Program-made: the position numbers and the translations under genes | Shown here: positions 17,985-26,412 of the stretch, one piece after another | Layout of the letters: each line of letters begins with the position of its first letter | Numbering within the stretch: the first letter of the stretch is position 1 | Notes under the pieces: generated by a model | The model's input: the letters and a program-made list of their open reading frames with translations, nothing else | Told to the model about the DNA's origin: nothing | Database searches by the model: none | NCBI GenBank assembly: GCA_016190505.1 | Contig: JACPQM010000023.1 | Coordinates: 1 to 64,000 of the forward strand | DNA from: Chloroflexota bacterium | GTDB lineage: Bacteria > Chloroflexota > Dehalococcoidia > JACPQK01 | DNA length: 64,000 nucleotides | Reading direction: 5' to 3'

Positions 17985-19061
17985 GTGAAAGCTGTTATTC
18001 TGGCTGGGGGCGAGGGCACCAGGCTCCGCCCCCTCACGCTCACGGTTCCCAAGGCATTGGTGCCGGTGGTGAACCAGCCCTTCCTGGAGCACGTCCTGAC
18101 CTATTTGCGGCGCCACGGGGTGGACCAGGCCGTGCTCACAGTGAGCTATCTGGCGGACCGCCTGAAGGAGCACTTCGGCGCCGGTGGGAACCACGGCCTC
18201 TCCCTCGTCTATTCTGTGGAGGAGCAACCCCGGGGCACGGCCGGAGCGGTGAGAGCGGTAGCAGGCCTGCTGGACGGAGCTTTCCTGGTACTGAACGGAG
18301 ACCTGTTCACCGACATAGACCTGACCGGCCTGGTGGCCTTTCACCGCCAGAAGGGTGCGGCGGCGACCATTGCTTTGATCAGGGTGGATGACCCGACGAC
18401 CTTTGGCATGGTGGAGACCGATGGCCAGGGCCGGGTGCTACGCTTCGTGGAGAAACCGCGACGGGAGCAAGTCACCACTCACTACGTGAACGGCGGTATT
18501 TACGTACTGGAACCTGAGGCCCTCGCCCTGGTGCCGGAGAGCATGCACTACATGTTCGAGAGCGGCCTGTTTCCCCGGCTACTGGCAGAGGGCTGGCCCG
18601 TCTACGGCTATGCTACCGAGCCTTTTTGGCACGACATAGGCACGCCGGAGCGCTATCTTCAGCTCCACGCCGAGCTCCTGGGGGGGCGCTGCCCGTCCAT
18701 ATGGCCCGGAGCGCCCTCTGATCCCACTCGCGGTTGTTATGCTGATCCAACGGCAGTTGTGGAGGGCCAGGTGCTTCTGGGGCTGGGTGCGGTGTTGGGC
18801 CCCGAGTCACGGGTGTTGGGCCCCGCGGTGCTGGGCGCGGGCTGTCGCCTGGAAAGGGGTGCCGTGGTGGATGGGGGTGTGCTCTGGTCGGGGGTCTCGG
18901 TGGGGGCGGGGGCACACCTGGAGCGCTGCCTGGTGGGCAGCGGCTGCCGGCTTGGGCCGGGGGTGGTCGCGGAGGCGGCGGTCATCGGCAATAACGTGGC
19001 TGTGCCGGAGGGCGGTCGCCTGGCCCGAGGGGCGAAACTGCCGGTAGTGGCTCAGACCTGA
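17985..19061 (+). CDS. NDP-sugar pyrophosphorylase with hexapeptide-repeat tail
   Basis: A 358-residue nucleotidyltransferase. The N-terminal domain (1-235) begins MKAVILAGGEGTRLRPLTLTVPKALVPV, the sugar-phosphate nucleotidyltransferase signature, with NGDLFTDIDL as the metal-binding strand and FVEKP before the sugar site. The C-terminal 100 residues are left-handed beta-helix repeats (VLGPAVLGAGCRLERGAVV). This suits a mannose-1-phosphate guanylyl- or glucose-1-phosphate nucleotidyltransferase; which nucleotide is used is unclear. The start is GTG after AAGGGTGG. The next two genes make hexose-1- and hexose-6-phosphates, so all three probably serve sugar-nucleotide supply. Confidence 0.9.
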   Translation: MKAVILAGGEGTRLRPLTLTVPKALVPVVNQPFLEHVLTYLRRHGVDQAVLTVSYLADRLKEHFGAGGNHGLSLVYSVEEQPRGTAGAVRAVAGLLDGAFLVLNGDLFTDIDLTGLVAFHRQKGAAATIALIRVDDPTTFGMVETDGQGRVLRFVEKPRREQVTTHYVNGGIYVLEPEALALVPESMHYMFESGLFPRLLAEGWPVYGYATEPFWHDIGTPERYLQLHAELLGGRCPSIWPGAPSDPTRGCYADPTAVVEGQVLLGLGAVLGPESRVLGPAVLGAGCRLERGAVVDGGVLWSGVSVGAGAHLERCLVGSGCRLGPGVVAEAAVIGNNVAVPEGGRLARGAKLPVVAQT

Positions 19062-19122
19062 GACTGGGCCGGTCCTGTCCGGCCATTGAGTGGCCCTACG
19101 GGCCTGGGAGAGGGGTTGGCCG

Positions 19123-20550
19123 ATGAGCAACGTGATCAAGTTCGGTACCGAAGGTTGGCGTGGCATCATCGCCGAGGACTTCACCTTCGATAACGTGCGA
19201 GCTTGCAGCGAGGGGCTGGCATGCTACATGGAGGAAGCGGGGCTGGCCAGCCGCGGGTTGGTGATTGGCTACGACACGCGCTTCGCCTCCGAGCATTTCG
19301 CGGCGGCGGTGGCGGAGGTGGCCGCCGGGCATGGCATCAGGAGTTACCTCGGGGTCAAACCGCTGCCCACGCCCCTGCTAAGCTTCGCCGTCAAACGGTG
19401 GGGTGCCGGCGCCGCGGTCATTATTACTGCCAGTCACAATCCTGCCCCCTGGAACGGGTTCAAGATCAAGACGGGGGATGGCGTAAGCGCCTCACCGGAG
19501 ATCATCGGTCGCATCGAGGGCCTTATCGAGCGTGTGCAGCACAGGGGCCGCGTTGCCCGCATGCCCCTGGATAGCGCGCGGGCAGACGGCCTGGTCAGCG
19601 ACCTGGACCCGGAGCCGCAGTACTTCGAACAGGTCGGAAAACTGGTTGACCTGGCCGCGCTGCGGCGGGCCGGCCTCAAGGTGGTGGTGGACTCCATGTA
19701 CGCCACTGCCTCGGGCTACCTGCGCCGTCTGTTGGAAGGCGGCAGCACCAGCGTTGTGGAAATACATGCCGAGCGCAACCCCATTTTCCCCGGCATGCGC
19801 AACCCCGAGCCGATTGACATTAACCTGGGCGAGCTCTGCCGCACGGTGGTTGAGGCCGGGGGCAGCGTGGGCGTGGCCACCGATGGCGACGCCGACCGGC
19901 TGGGCGTGGTGGACGAGAACGGCCGCTACGTGACCACGCTCCAGGTGTTACCGCTGCTCGCCCTATACCTGCTGGAGGTGCGCGGAGAGCGGGGGGCCAT
20001 CGTGCGCTCCCATACCACTAGCAACATGCTGGCCCGCCTTGGTGAGCGCTTCGGGGTCCCGGTTTTCGAGACGCCCGTGGGGTTCAAGTACGTCGGCAAC
20101 AGGATGCTGGAGGTAGATGCGCTCCTCGGCGGCGAGGAGAGCGGCGGCTACGCCTTCCGTGGCCATGTCCCCGAGCGGGACGGCATTCTCTCCGCGCTCT
20201 ACTTCCTCGACCTCCTGGTCCGCCGCAGCCAGACCCCGTCGCAGTGTCTGGACTACCTTTACTCGTTGGTCGGTCCTCACCACTATCAGCGGTCGGACTT
20301 CACTTTTCCAGCGGAGCAGCGAGACCAGATATGGGAGCGGATGCAGGAGGCAGCCCCCGACCTCGTGGATGGAACGCCGGTGGCCCAGCGCCACGTGAAC
20401 GACGGATACCGCTTCGTGCTGGCGGATGGCTCCTGGCTCATGGTCCGTTTCTCGGGCACGGAGCCTCTGGTCCGCATCTACGCGGAAAGCTCGACGCCGG
20501 TGCGTGCCGCCCAACTGGTGGACGCAGGCAGGCGGCTGGCCGGGCTGTGA
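19123..20550 (+). CDS. Phosphoglucomutase/phosphomannomutase
   Basis: This alpha-D-phosphohexomutase has 475 residues and interconverts hexose-1- and -6-phosphates. I use the ATG at 19123, which gives MSNVIKFGTEGWRGIIAEDF. The phosphoserine loop is TASHNPAPWNG, the metal loop DGDADRLGVVD, the sugar loop GEESGGYAFRGHVPERDGI and the phosphate site RFSGTEPLVRIYAES, all intact. It lies between the nucleotidyltransferase and the PGI/PMI gene, forming a short pathway from fructose-6-phosphate to an NDP-hexose. Confidence 0.95.
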   Translation: MSNVIKFGTEGWRGIIAEDFTFDNVRACSEGLACYMEEAGLASRGLVIGYDTRFASEHFAAAVAEVAAGHGIRSYLGVKPLPTPLLSFAVKRWGAGAAVIITASHNPAPWNGFKIKTGDGVSASPEIIGRIEGLIERVQHRGRVARMPLDSARADGLVSDLDPEPQYFEQVGKLVDLAALRRAGLKVVVDSMYATASGYLRRLLEGGSTSVVEIHAERNPIFPGMRNPEPIDINLGELCRTVVEAGGSVGVATDGDADRLGVVDENGRYVTTLQVLPLLALYLLEVRGERGAIVRSHTTSNMLARLGERFGVPVFETPVGFKYVGNRMLEVDALLGGEESGGYAFRGHVPERDGILSALYFLDLLVRRSQTPSQCLDYLYSLVGPHHYQRSDFTFPAEQRDQIWERMQEAAPDLVDGTPVAQRHVNDGYRFVLADGSWLMVRFSGTEPLVRIYAESSTPVRAAQLVDAGRRLAGL

Positions 20551-20568
20551 TGAGGGCGAACACGGCGT

Positions 20569-20667
20569 GTAGGGGCGAAGCATCTGGCAACAAGTAACCC
20601 CCCTACTGTCCCCCTTGGCAAGGGGGACCATAGGGGGTAAAGAACCGCCCGGATGCTTCGCCCCTAC
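20569..20667. repeat. Composite repeat with 16-bp inverted ends
   Basis: GTAGGGGCGAAGCATC (20569-20584) and GATGCTTCGCCCCTAC (20652-20667) are exact inverted repeats. Between them sits GTCCCCCTTGGCAAGGGGGAC (20609-20629) within the CCCTACTGTCCCC...ATAGGGGGTA element also seen near 10285. It looks like one repeat inserted in the loop of another. The right arm overlaps the ORF-track start of the next gene. Confidence 0.85.
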
Positions 20668-20691
20668 TGTAAGAACGTGGAGGGATGCGCG

Positions 20692-21756
20692 TTGGTTGAC
20701 CTGGATGATCTCCCTGTCTATCCGAAGCTAGACCCCTCGGGCATGCGGGTGCACCTCAGGGGCATGGCTGCCCAATGCGTCAGGGCGTGGGAGCGGGCCT
20801 TGGCTTTCCCTCTGCCCGCGGACTACGCTCTAGCCGATAAGGTGCTGGTGCTGGGCATGGGTGGCTCAGCCATCGGCGCCGACCTGGTGGCTGGGCTGGT
20901 GCGAGACCAGGCCCGGGGGCCGTTAATCACCCACCGGGGCTACGGCTTGCCGTCGTTCGTGGATGCTCGCACCCTGGTGGTCGCTTCCAGCTACTCGGGG
21001 GCTACCGAGGAGACGCTGTCGGGCTTCCAGGAGGCCCTGGACCGGCCCTGCCCCAAGCTGGCCCTGACCACCGGCGGCCCGCTGCTCAGCCTGGCCAGGG
21101 AGCGCGGTGTGCCCGTGTTCGAGATTGACTACCTCCGGTCGCCACCTCGAGCCGCGTTAGCCTACAGTCTCATGCCGCTGCTGGCCTTCCTCTACCGGAT
21201 GGGCTTCATCCCTGACCCGGCATCGGCGGCCAACGAGATGGTGGCGTTGCTGGAGGGACTGGCTCCCGCCCTGGCCGAAGGCTCCCCGGCCGAGCGCAAT
21301 CCCGCCAAACAACTGGCACAGCATATGGCCGGGCGGACGGTGGTGGCCTACGGCGCCGGTTTCCTTTCCGCGGCGGCCCGCCGGTTCAAGACCCAGGTCA
21401 ACGAGAATGCCAAGGGCTGGGCGTTCTACGAGTCCCTCCCCGAGCTCAACCACAACGCTGTGGTGGGCTACTCCTACCCCACCGACGCCGCGCGCCATGT
21501 GTGCGTGGTCATGTTCAACAGCCCGCTCTTGTCGGAGCCCGTGCGGCGTCGCTATGAGGTTACGGCAGAGCTGCTCAGCAAAGCTGGGCAGGAGCCGTAC
21601 GTGCTCTCCGGCCAGGGTCAGCAGCCCCTGGCCCAGATGATGTCCCTGGTGCTCCTGGGGGACTACGCCAGCTACTACCTGGCGTTGCTCAACGGCGTGG
21701 ACCCCTACCCGGTCCCCGCTGTGGACTACCTGAAACGTCGCCTCGCCGAGCGCTAG
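20692..21756 (+). CDS. Bifunctional phosphoglucose/phosphomannose isomerase
   Basis: This sugar isomerase interconverts fructose-6-phosphate with glucose-6- or mannose-6-phosphate. The track ATG (20653) lies inside a mobile repeat arm, so I propose the TTG at 20692, seven bases after GGAGGG, giving about 354 residues; GTG 20677 is an alternative. SIS-domain signatures are VLVLGMGGSAIGADLV and VVASSYSGATEETLS. The C-terminal region VNENAKGWAFYESLPELNHNAVVGY matches this PGI/PMI family, with the Glu and His expected of the catalytic site. It is downstream of the phosphomutase gene. Confidence 0.9.
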   Translation: MVDLDDLPVYPKLDPSGMRVHLRGMAAQCVRAWERALAFPLPADYALADKVLVLGMGGSAIGADLVAGLVRDQARGPLITHRGYGLPSFVDARTLVVASSYSGATEETLSGFQEALDRPCPKLALTTGGPLLSLARERGVPVFEIDYLRSPPRAALAYSLMPLLAFLYRMGFIPDPASAANEMVALLEGLAPALAEGSPAERNPAKQLAQHMAGRTVVAYGAGFLSAAARRFKTQVNENAKGWAFYESLPELNHNAVVGYSYPTDAARHVCVVMFNSPLLSEPVRRRYEVTAELLSKAGQEPYVLSGQGQQPLAQMMSLVLLGDYASYYLALLNGVDPYPVPAVDYLKRRLAER

Positions 21757-21760
21757 GTGA

Positions 21761-21802
21761 GTTCCCTCTCCCTCTGGGAGAGGGCCAGGGTGAGGGTCCC
21801 TT
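21761..21802. repeat. CCCTCTCCC-type repeat
   Basis: CCCTCTCCCTCTGGGAGAGGGCCAGGGTGAGGGTCC belongs to the same family as the copies at 47429-47515 (inside mutS), 56515-56621 and 57180-57285. Confidence 0.7.
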
Positions 21803-21965
21803 AGTCTGCCCCTTGCAAAACGTGGCGGCTGTGGTATCCTAATTCCGTTCAGGTGAGGCGGCGCCGAATGGCCCTGATTTCACTGTGTTATGGCTGTCAC
21901 TGACTATTATCGGCTAATAGGGCTGGGCCATCGCGCCATAGTTCCGGTCAAGGAGGTGCCCCTTG

Positions 21966-23210
21966 GTGAAGATGGCCCCCAAGCTTACCTTCGGCCCGGC
22001 TACCGCCGACTGGCAGGAGCGCATTAACCCCGAGCGCATGCGCCAGCAACGGGTAGCCCGCGCCCAGAAGGTCCTGAAGAAGAACGGCATCCCTGCCATG
22101 CTGGAAGCGGGCTCCGCCAACATCCGCTATCTGACGGGCCTGCGGGGCTTTGACTATCCCATGTGCCGCTTTGTCCTTTTCTTCGCTGACCACGACCCCA
22201 TCATGTTCGAGCATGACGGCTGGTATCACCAGATGCCCGACCAGTGTCCCTGGATCAAAGAGTGGCGCCCGGCCCGTTCGTGGCTCACCGGCGCCCCGGG
22301 CATGGACGCCTCCCAGGACGAGGCCAGGCAGTTCGCCGCCGACATCGCCCGCGAGCTCAAAGCAAAGGGCTTGCTCAACGAGAAGCTGGCGTTTGGCGGG
22401 TTCGACGGCCTGGCCCGCGAGGCCCTGGCGGCTGAGGGCGTCAAGAACATCGTGGACAGCCGGCCCACCATGCTCGAGGCCCGGAGGATCAAGAACCCGG
22501 ACGAGATCAACTGCCTCAAGATGGTGGCCTCCATTGTGGACGGTGTCTGGTTCAAGGTCTGGGAGAACCTCCGGCCGGGCATCAAGGACAGCGACCTCAC
22601 CGTGATCGCCTCGAGCACCGGGTACGAGTACGGCGCCGAGTTCGCCACCCCCGGCGGCTGGCGCACCGGCCCCAGCACCTTCGACCGCGGCTTCCACGGC
22701 GGCAGCCGTATCCTCCAGTTCGGAGACCTGGTCTATGGCTCCCTTTGCGGCAGCACCTACCTCGGGTATGCAAGCTGCTCCTACCGGACCTTCATCGTGG
22801 GGCGCCAGCCCACCGACAGGGAGAAGGACTGGTACAAGCGGATGAAGGACCGCATAGACGCCTGCATCAGCGAGATCAAGCCGGGCAAGACCACCGCCGA
22901 CGCCGCCAAGCACTTCCCACCCGCCTCCACCTGGGGCTACAAGGAGGAGGTCGAGGTGCTGGCCAGCGAGATCGGCCACGGCATAGGTCTGGGCGGCGGT
23001 ATGGGCTACGACCACCCCATCATCAACCGCCAGTGGTCTCTCAAGTTCCCCCAGGTGTTCGAGGAGGGCATGACCATTGCTGTCGAGTGCCGGGAGGGGA
23101 TACACCGTGAGGGCGGCGTCCGCCTGGAGGACATGATGGTGGTCACCAAGGACGGCGCCGAGATCTTTGACCACTTCCCCCGGGAGGAGATCACCGTAGC
23201 CCCACGGTAG
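21966..23210 (+). CDS. M24-family (creatinase-like) protein lacking two metal ligands
   Basis: The roughly 414-residue protein has an N-terminal creatinase domain (AMLEAGSANIRYLTGLRGFD) and a C-terminal pita-bread domain. GTG 21966 suits the strong AAGGAGGTG best; TTG 21963 and ATG 21972 are alternatives. In M24 peptidases two Asp ligands occur in the pattern D-x-G...GY-x-S-D; here that stretch reads LVYGSLCGSTYLGYASCSYRTF, with Ser and Cys at those places. The His (IGHGIGLGGG) and both Glu (AVEC, RLEDMMVVT) remain. Loss of metal ligands is a trait of creatinase, which cleaves C-N bonds without metal. A metallopeptidase function is unlikely. Confidence 0.85.
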   Translation: MKMAPKLTFGPATADWQERINPERMRQQRVARAQKVLKKNGIPAMLEAGSANIRYLTGLRGFDYPMCRFVLFFADHDPIMFEHDGWYHQMPDQCPWIKEWRPARSWLTGAPGMDASQDEARQFAADIARELKAKGLLNEKLAFGGFDGLAREALAAEGVKNIVDSRPTMLEARRIKNPDEINCLKMVASIVDGVWFKVWENLRPGIKDSDLTVIASSTGYEYGAEFATPGGWRTGPSTFDRGFHGGSRILQFGDLVYGSLCGSTYLGYASCSYRTFIVGRQPTDREKDWYKRMKDRIDACISEIKPGKTTADAAKHFPPASTWGYKEEVEVLASEIGHGIGLGGGMGYDHPIINRQWSLKFPQVFEEGMTIAVECREGIHREGGVRLEDMMVVTKDGAEIFDHFPREEITVAPR

Positions 23211-23222
23211 CTGAAGCCCCTT

Positions 23223-23378
23223 GTCATTCTGAGTCCCGACGCCTCGGGACTGCGGCTAAGGACGAACGAAGAATCCGTACCCTCGCGCTGATGGTGAGGC
23301 CGGGCTTGCACTTTGGCCTCCCCATCAGCCCTGGATTAGCCAATGCACTCCGTAGGGGCGACCGGCCGGTCGCCCTAC
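23223..23378. repeat. Two dispersed repeats after the M24 gene
   Basis: GTCATTCTGAGTCCCGACGCCTCGGGACT...GAAGAATCCGTA (about 23223-23280) recurs at about 45831-45869. GTAGGGGCGACCGGCCGGTCGCCCTAC (23352-23378) is a near-perfect GTAGGGGC palindrome. No gene is supported between them. Confidence 0.75.
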
Positions 23379-23404
23379 AGCGTTTGCCCGCCCGGGAGGT
23401 ACGA

Positions 23405-23430
23405 TTGAAGACAGCCCACGGCAAACAGGT
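23405..23430 (+). repeat. Direct repeat copy 1 (isochorismatase gene 5' end)
   Basis: TTGAAGACAGCCCACGGCAA... matches 23854-23879 at 25 of 26 positions. The second copy is the start of the isochorismatase-family gene. This first copy would encode LKTAHGKQV and then hits a stop codon, so it is a vestigial duplicate. Confidence 0.85.
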
Positions 23431-23470
23431 CACTGATGCGGGATGAAAACAGGCTCGATAGGGGGGTATC

Positions 23471-23785
23471 ATGTCTTTCGTTATGCGAAGAGTCATGTAC
23501 GGTAGACCAGGTACTGCCGACCAGATTGTTCAAGTCATGAAAGACAGCGAGCGATTTGTGCGCCGCTATGACGCCCACGCAAGGATGCGTGTTCTTGTGG
23601 ACCACATGAGCGGGCGTTCGGACAGAGTAGTCGGCGAGTTTGAGATGGACGACATTGCCGACTTCTATGCCTTTATGGCGCAAGTCATGTCTAGGCCCGA
23701 AGCCGCCGCCGAATACAAAGCCCTGGAAGAAAGGGGCTTCCGGCTCATAGACTACACTGAAGCAGAGTGGTGGCGAGTGGTCTAG
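23471..23785 (+). CDS. Hypothetical small protein, possible dimeric alpha-beta barrel
   Basis: A 104-residue ORF with GGGGGG upstream of its ATG. It has no named motif that I can identify. The pattern of strands and helices (VMYGRPGTADQIVQVMKDSERFVRR... ending ERGFRLIDYTEAEWWRVV) resembles short NIPSNAP/ABM-type barrel proteins, but this is a loose impression. It is flanked by two copies of the isochorismatase gene start (23405 and 23854), so it may have arrived by an event that duplicated that end. Confidence 0.55.
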   Translation: MSFVMRRVMYGRPGTADQIVQVMKDSERFVRRYDAHARMRVLVDHMSGRSDRVVGEFEMDDIADFYAFMAQVMSRPEAAAEYKALEERGFRLIDYTEAEWWRVV

Positions 23786-23853
23786 TTTTCCGCCCCTACA
23801 GTATCAGCCCACCCTGAATTCATGCCAATATCCAAGGTGAGAGGGAAGTTCAG

Positions 23854-24519
23854 TTGAGGACAGCCCACGGCAAACAGGTAATGGACAGCCTGGAGGAGGT
23901 CGTCGCCCCAGGGCACACGGCCTTGCTCATGCTGGACATGATCAACGACTTCCTGTCCCCCGGTGGCAAGCTGTTCAACCCCAATGCGACCGACCTGGAC
24001 CAGGTTCTGGCCATCATACCCCGCACCGCCCAGTTGCTGGAGGCCGCTCGCAAGGCGGGTGCCCTGCCAGTCTATGTACAGAACACCTTCCTGCCCAAAG
24101 GGGCCGACCTACCCGCAGGCTATCTGTATTTCCTGTTCAAGCGCGGTGTCACCCTGGGTGAGCCGCTGCCCACACTGGAAGGCACCTGGGGTGCCGAGAC
24201 CATCCCGCAACTGAAGCCGCGGGAGGGCGAGCCCGTAATCACCAAGCGCAGCTACAGCGGCTTTCTGGACACCCGCCTGGACGCGGTCCTCAAGGCCCAC
24301 GACGTCAAGACCATCGTTGTCACCGGCGCCTCCAGCTATGGGTGCATCGTGACCACGGCGCTGGAGGGCTTCTGCTACGGCTACTATGTCGCCGTGCCCC
24401 GGGAGTGCACCGCGGGCACCATCCGGGACTGGCACCAGGCCGCCATGACCCTGATGTCGCCGCTGGTGGTGGACTACGAGGACGTGCTCAAAGTGTGGCA
24501 GAAGTCTGCCGGTTATTGA
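23854..24519 (+). CDS. Isochorismatase-family cysteine amidohydrolase
   Basis: This 221-residue hydrolase is of the family that includes isochorismatase, nicotinamidase and N-carbamoylsarcosine amidase. The triad is visible: Asp in LLMLDMINDF, Lys in VITKRSYSGF and Cys in GASSYGCIVTTAL. The start is TTG 23854, with AGAGGGAAG upstream, or ATG 23881. Lying between a creatinase-like gene and a hydantoinase, it is a good candidate for an N-carbamoyl amino acid amidase, as in creatinine breakdown via N-methylhydantoin; that assignment is inference from context. Confidence 0.85.
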   Translation: MRTAHGKQVMDSLEEVVAPGHTALLMLDMINDFLSPGGKLFNPNATDLDQVLAIIPRTAQLLEAARKAGALPVYVQNTFLPKGADLPAGYLYFLFKRGVTLGEPLPTLEGTWGAETIPQLKPREGEPVITKRSYSGFLDTRLDAVLKAHDVKTIVVTGASSYGCIVTTALEGFCYGYYVAVPRECTAGTIRDWHQAAMTLMSPLVVDYEDVLKVWQKSAGY

Positions 24520-24589
24520 AGGTGGCTCAACGTATGACCAGGGGGCGGGTTGCTTCGTCCCGGTGCGCCGGGACTTTCAATGAGCCGAC

Positions 24590-24793
24590 CGTCCCGTCAT
24601 TGCGAGCCGCAGCGAAGCAATCTCCAGCCAGTGTGCGCATCAGAAGGTTGCTTCGTCGTCCTTCGCCGGAAGGACTCCTCGCAATGACGGAATATGGCTT
24701 CGTCGCTCTGCTGCTTTCAACGAAACGCGCCATCTCGGTTCATTGCTCTACATTGGGTCCAGACGGGCCGGGACCTGTAAGACTCGCAACGAC
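24590..24793. repeat. CATTGCGAG-type dispersed repeat
   Basis: The gap between the amidohydrolase and the hydantoinase holds GTCATTGCGAGCCGCAGCGAAGCAATC, GGTTGCTTCGTCGTCCTTCGCCGGAAGGACTCCTCGCAATGAC, and the ATTGCTCTACATTGGGTCC...GGGACCTGTAAGACTCGCAA block, all shared with 3690-4048. The track ORF beginning at 24342 runs through this repeat only by chance. Confidence 0.8.
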
Positions 24794-24824
24794 AGTTGGA
24801 TATCATCGTGTAAAGGACAGAACA

Positions 24825-26225
24825 ATGTACGACATACTCATCACCGGTGGCACCGTAGTCTCGCCCCAGGCCAGCGAGACGTTGGACGTGGCCGTCCAGG
24901 GGGGCAAGGTCGTGGCCCTGGCCAAGCCCGGAACCTTGCCCGATGACGCCAAGCGCCAGGTGGACGCCAAGGGGCTGTACGTGCTGCCCGGAGTCATTGA
25001 CCCGCACGTCCACAGCTTCTCCCAGTGGCTGGGCCAGAAAATGCCCGGCTTTGGCGTGGACAGCATGGCCGCCGCCTGCGGGGGCACCACCACCATCATT
25101 GACTTCACCTACCCCCACGAGGGAATGACCCTCCAGAAGGCCATAGACGACCGGCGCACCGAGTTCCAGGGGAATGCCTGTGTGGACTTCTCCCTGCACG
25201 CCCGCCCCCATCCCTCCTGGGACATGCTGAAAGAGGTGGACGGGGCCTTCGCCCAGGGCATGCCCAGCTTCAAGATACTGCTCCACGAGAGGGAGGGCGA
25301 GCCGCCCGAGGAGGCCCTGTGCTACGCCCTGATGCAGCAGGTGGCCCAACGGGGTGGGCTGGTGGGCATCCACGCCGAGAACGCCTCCATCTGCAAGCAC
25401 TTCATCCAGAAGCTGGTGAGCGAGGGCAAGACCGGCACCGAGTGGTTCACCCACTCGCGGCCGGCCGTCGCCGAGGCGGAATCGGTGAACCGCATGATCT
25501 TCTTCGCCGAGCGCACGGGGTGTGCCATATACTTCTTCCACATCAGCGCGGCAGCCTCCCTTGAGCTGATAGCGGCGGCCCAGGCCCGGGGGCTTGCCGT
25601 CTACTGCGAGACCTGCCCCCACTACCTGGTGTTCAACGACGAGGTATACAGCCAGGCCGACGCCATCCAGTTCATCCGCTTCCCGCCCATCAAGAGCGCG
25701 GCGGACCAGGCAGCCCTGTGGCAGGGCGTCCAGAGTGGGAATATCAACTGTATCGGCACGGACCACGTGCCCGCCTACCTGTGGTACAAGAAGCAGGCGT
25801 CGGAGGGCAAGCCCTTCACAGAGATGCCCGGCGGCATGGGGCAGATTGAGACCACGCTTCAGGTGATGTACACCGAGGCCGTGGCCAGCGGCAAGATAAC
25901 GGTGAATCGGCTGGTGGAGATGCTGTGCGCCAACCCCTCCCGCATCTTCGGCCTGTATCCCCGCAAGGGGACCATCTCCGTGGGCAGCGACGCCGACATC
26001 GTGCTCTACGACCCCAAACCCCACCGCAAGCTGACGTCGTCCGACCTGCACATGGGCCTCGACTACACCGTGTTCGAGGGCCGCACCGTTGTGGGCGCCC
26101 CCACCATGACCATCGTTCGGGGCGAGGTGGCCGTGGAGCGCGGCAAGTACGTGGGCACCCCCGGCAAAGGCGAGTTCCTGAAGCGGGAAATAGGGAAGGA
26201 GGTGCTGGGGGGGAAGCTGCGGTAG
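24825..26225 (+). CDS. Dihydropyrimidinase/hydantoinase
   Basis: A cyclic-amide hydrolase of the amidohydrolase superfamily. The true start is ATG 24825 (MYDILITGGTVVSPQ), preceded by AAAGGA, giving 466 residues, the standard length. Metal ligands: HVH in PGVIDPHVHSF, the carboxylated Lys in MPSFKILLHE, His in GLVGIHAENASI and YFFHISAAAS, and Asp in CIGTDHVPAY. It opens six-membered dihydropyrimidine or five-membered hydantoin rings to N-carbamoyl acids, a product type that the neighbouring amidohydrolase could process. Substrate specificity is not readable from sequence. Confidence 0.93.
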   Translation: MYDILITGGTVVSPQASETLDVAVQGGKVVALAKPGTLPDDAKRQVDAKGLYVLPGVIDPHVHSFSQWLGQKMPGFGVDSMAAACGGTTTIIDFTYPHEGMTLQKAIDDRRTEFQGNACVDFSLHARPHPSWDMLKEVDGAFAQGMPSFKILLHEREGEPPEEALCYALMQQVAQRGGLVGIHAENASICKHFIQKLVSEGKTGTEWFTHSRPAVAEAESVNRMIFFAERTGCAIYFFHISAAASLELIAAAQARGLAVYCETCPHYLVFNDEVYSQADAIQFIRFPPIKSAADQAALWQGVQSGNINCIGTDHVPAYLWYKKQASEGKPFTEMPGGMGQIETTLQVMYTEAVASGKITVNRLVEMLCANPSRIFGLYPRKGTISVGSDADIVLYDPKPHRKLTSSDLHMGLDYTVFEGRTVVGAPTMTIVRGEVAVERGKYVGTPGKGEFLKREIGKEVLGGKLR

Positions 26226-26412
26226 GTGGGCTTGGAGCAAGTGCCGTCATGTGTTGCATGGAGCACGGCTCTAGAAACTGAAGCTGCCACGCAGCCGACC
26301 GCGACCCGTTGCCTCGGGGGTTCGATGTGCAGGTGTGGTCATTCGTTCCCACTTCGTGCGACAATATGGCTGGCGTTGTGATGGTTTGTTACATGCCGCA
26401 AAGGAGGTGCAG

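Noticed and set aside
21966-23210. Xaa-Pro aminopeptidase
   Set aside because: Overall fold fits M24, but two Asp metal ligands are replaced by Ser and Cys, so a metallopeptidase reaction is unlikely.
24342-26225. 627-residue version of the hydantoinase
   Set aside because: The first 161 codons overlap the amidohydrolase gene in another frame and then a repeat; the family-typical start with a ribosome binding site is ATG 24825.
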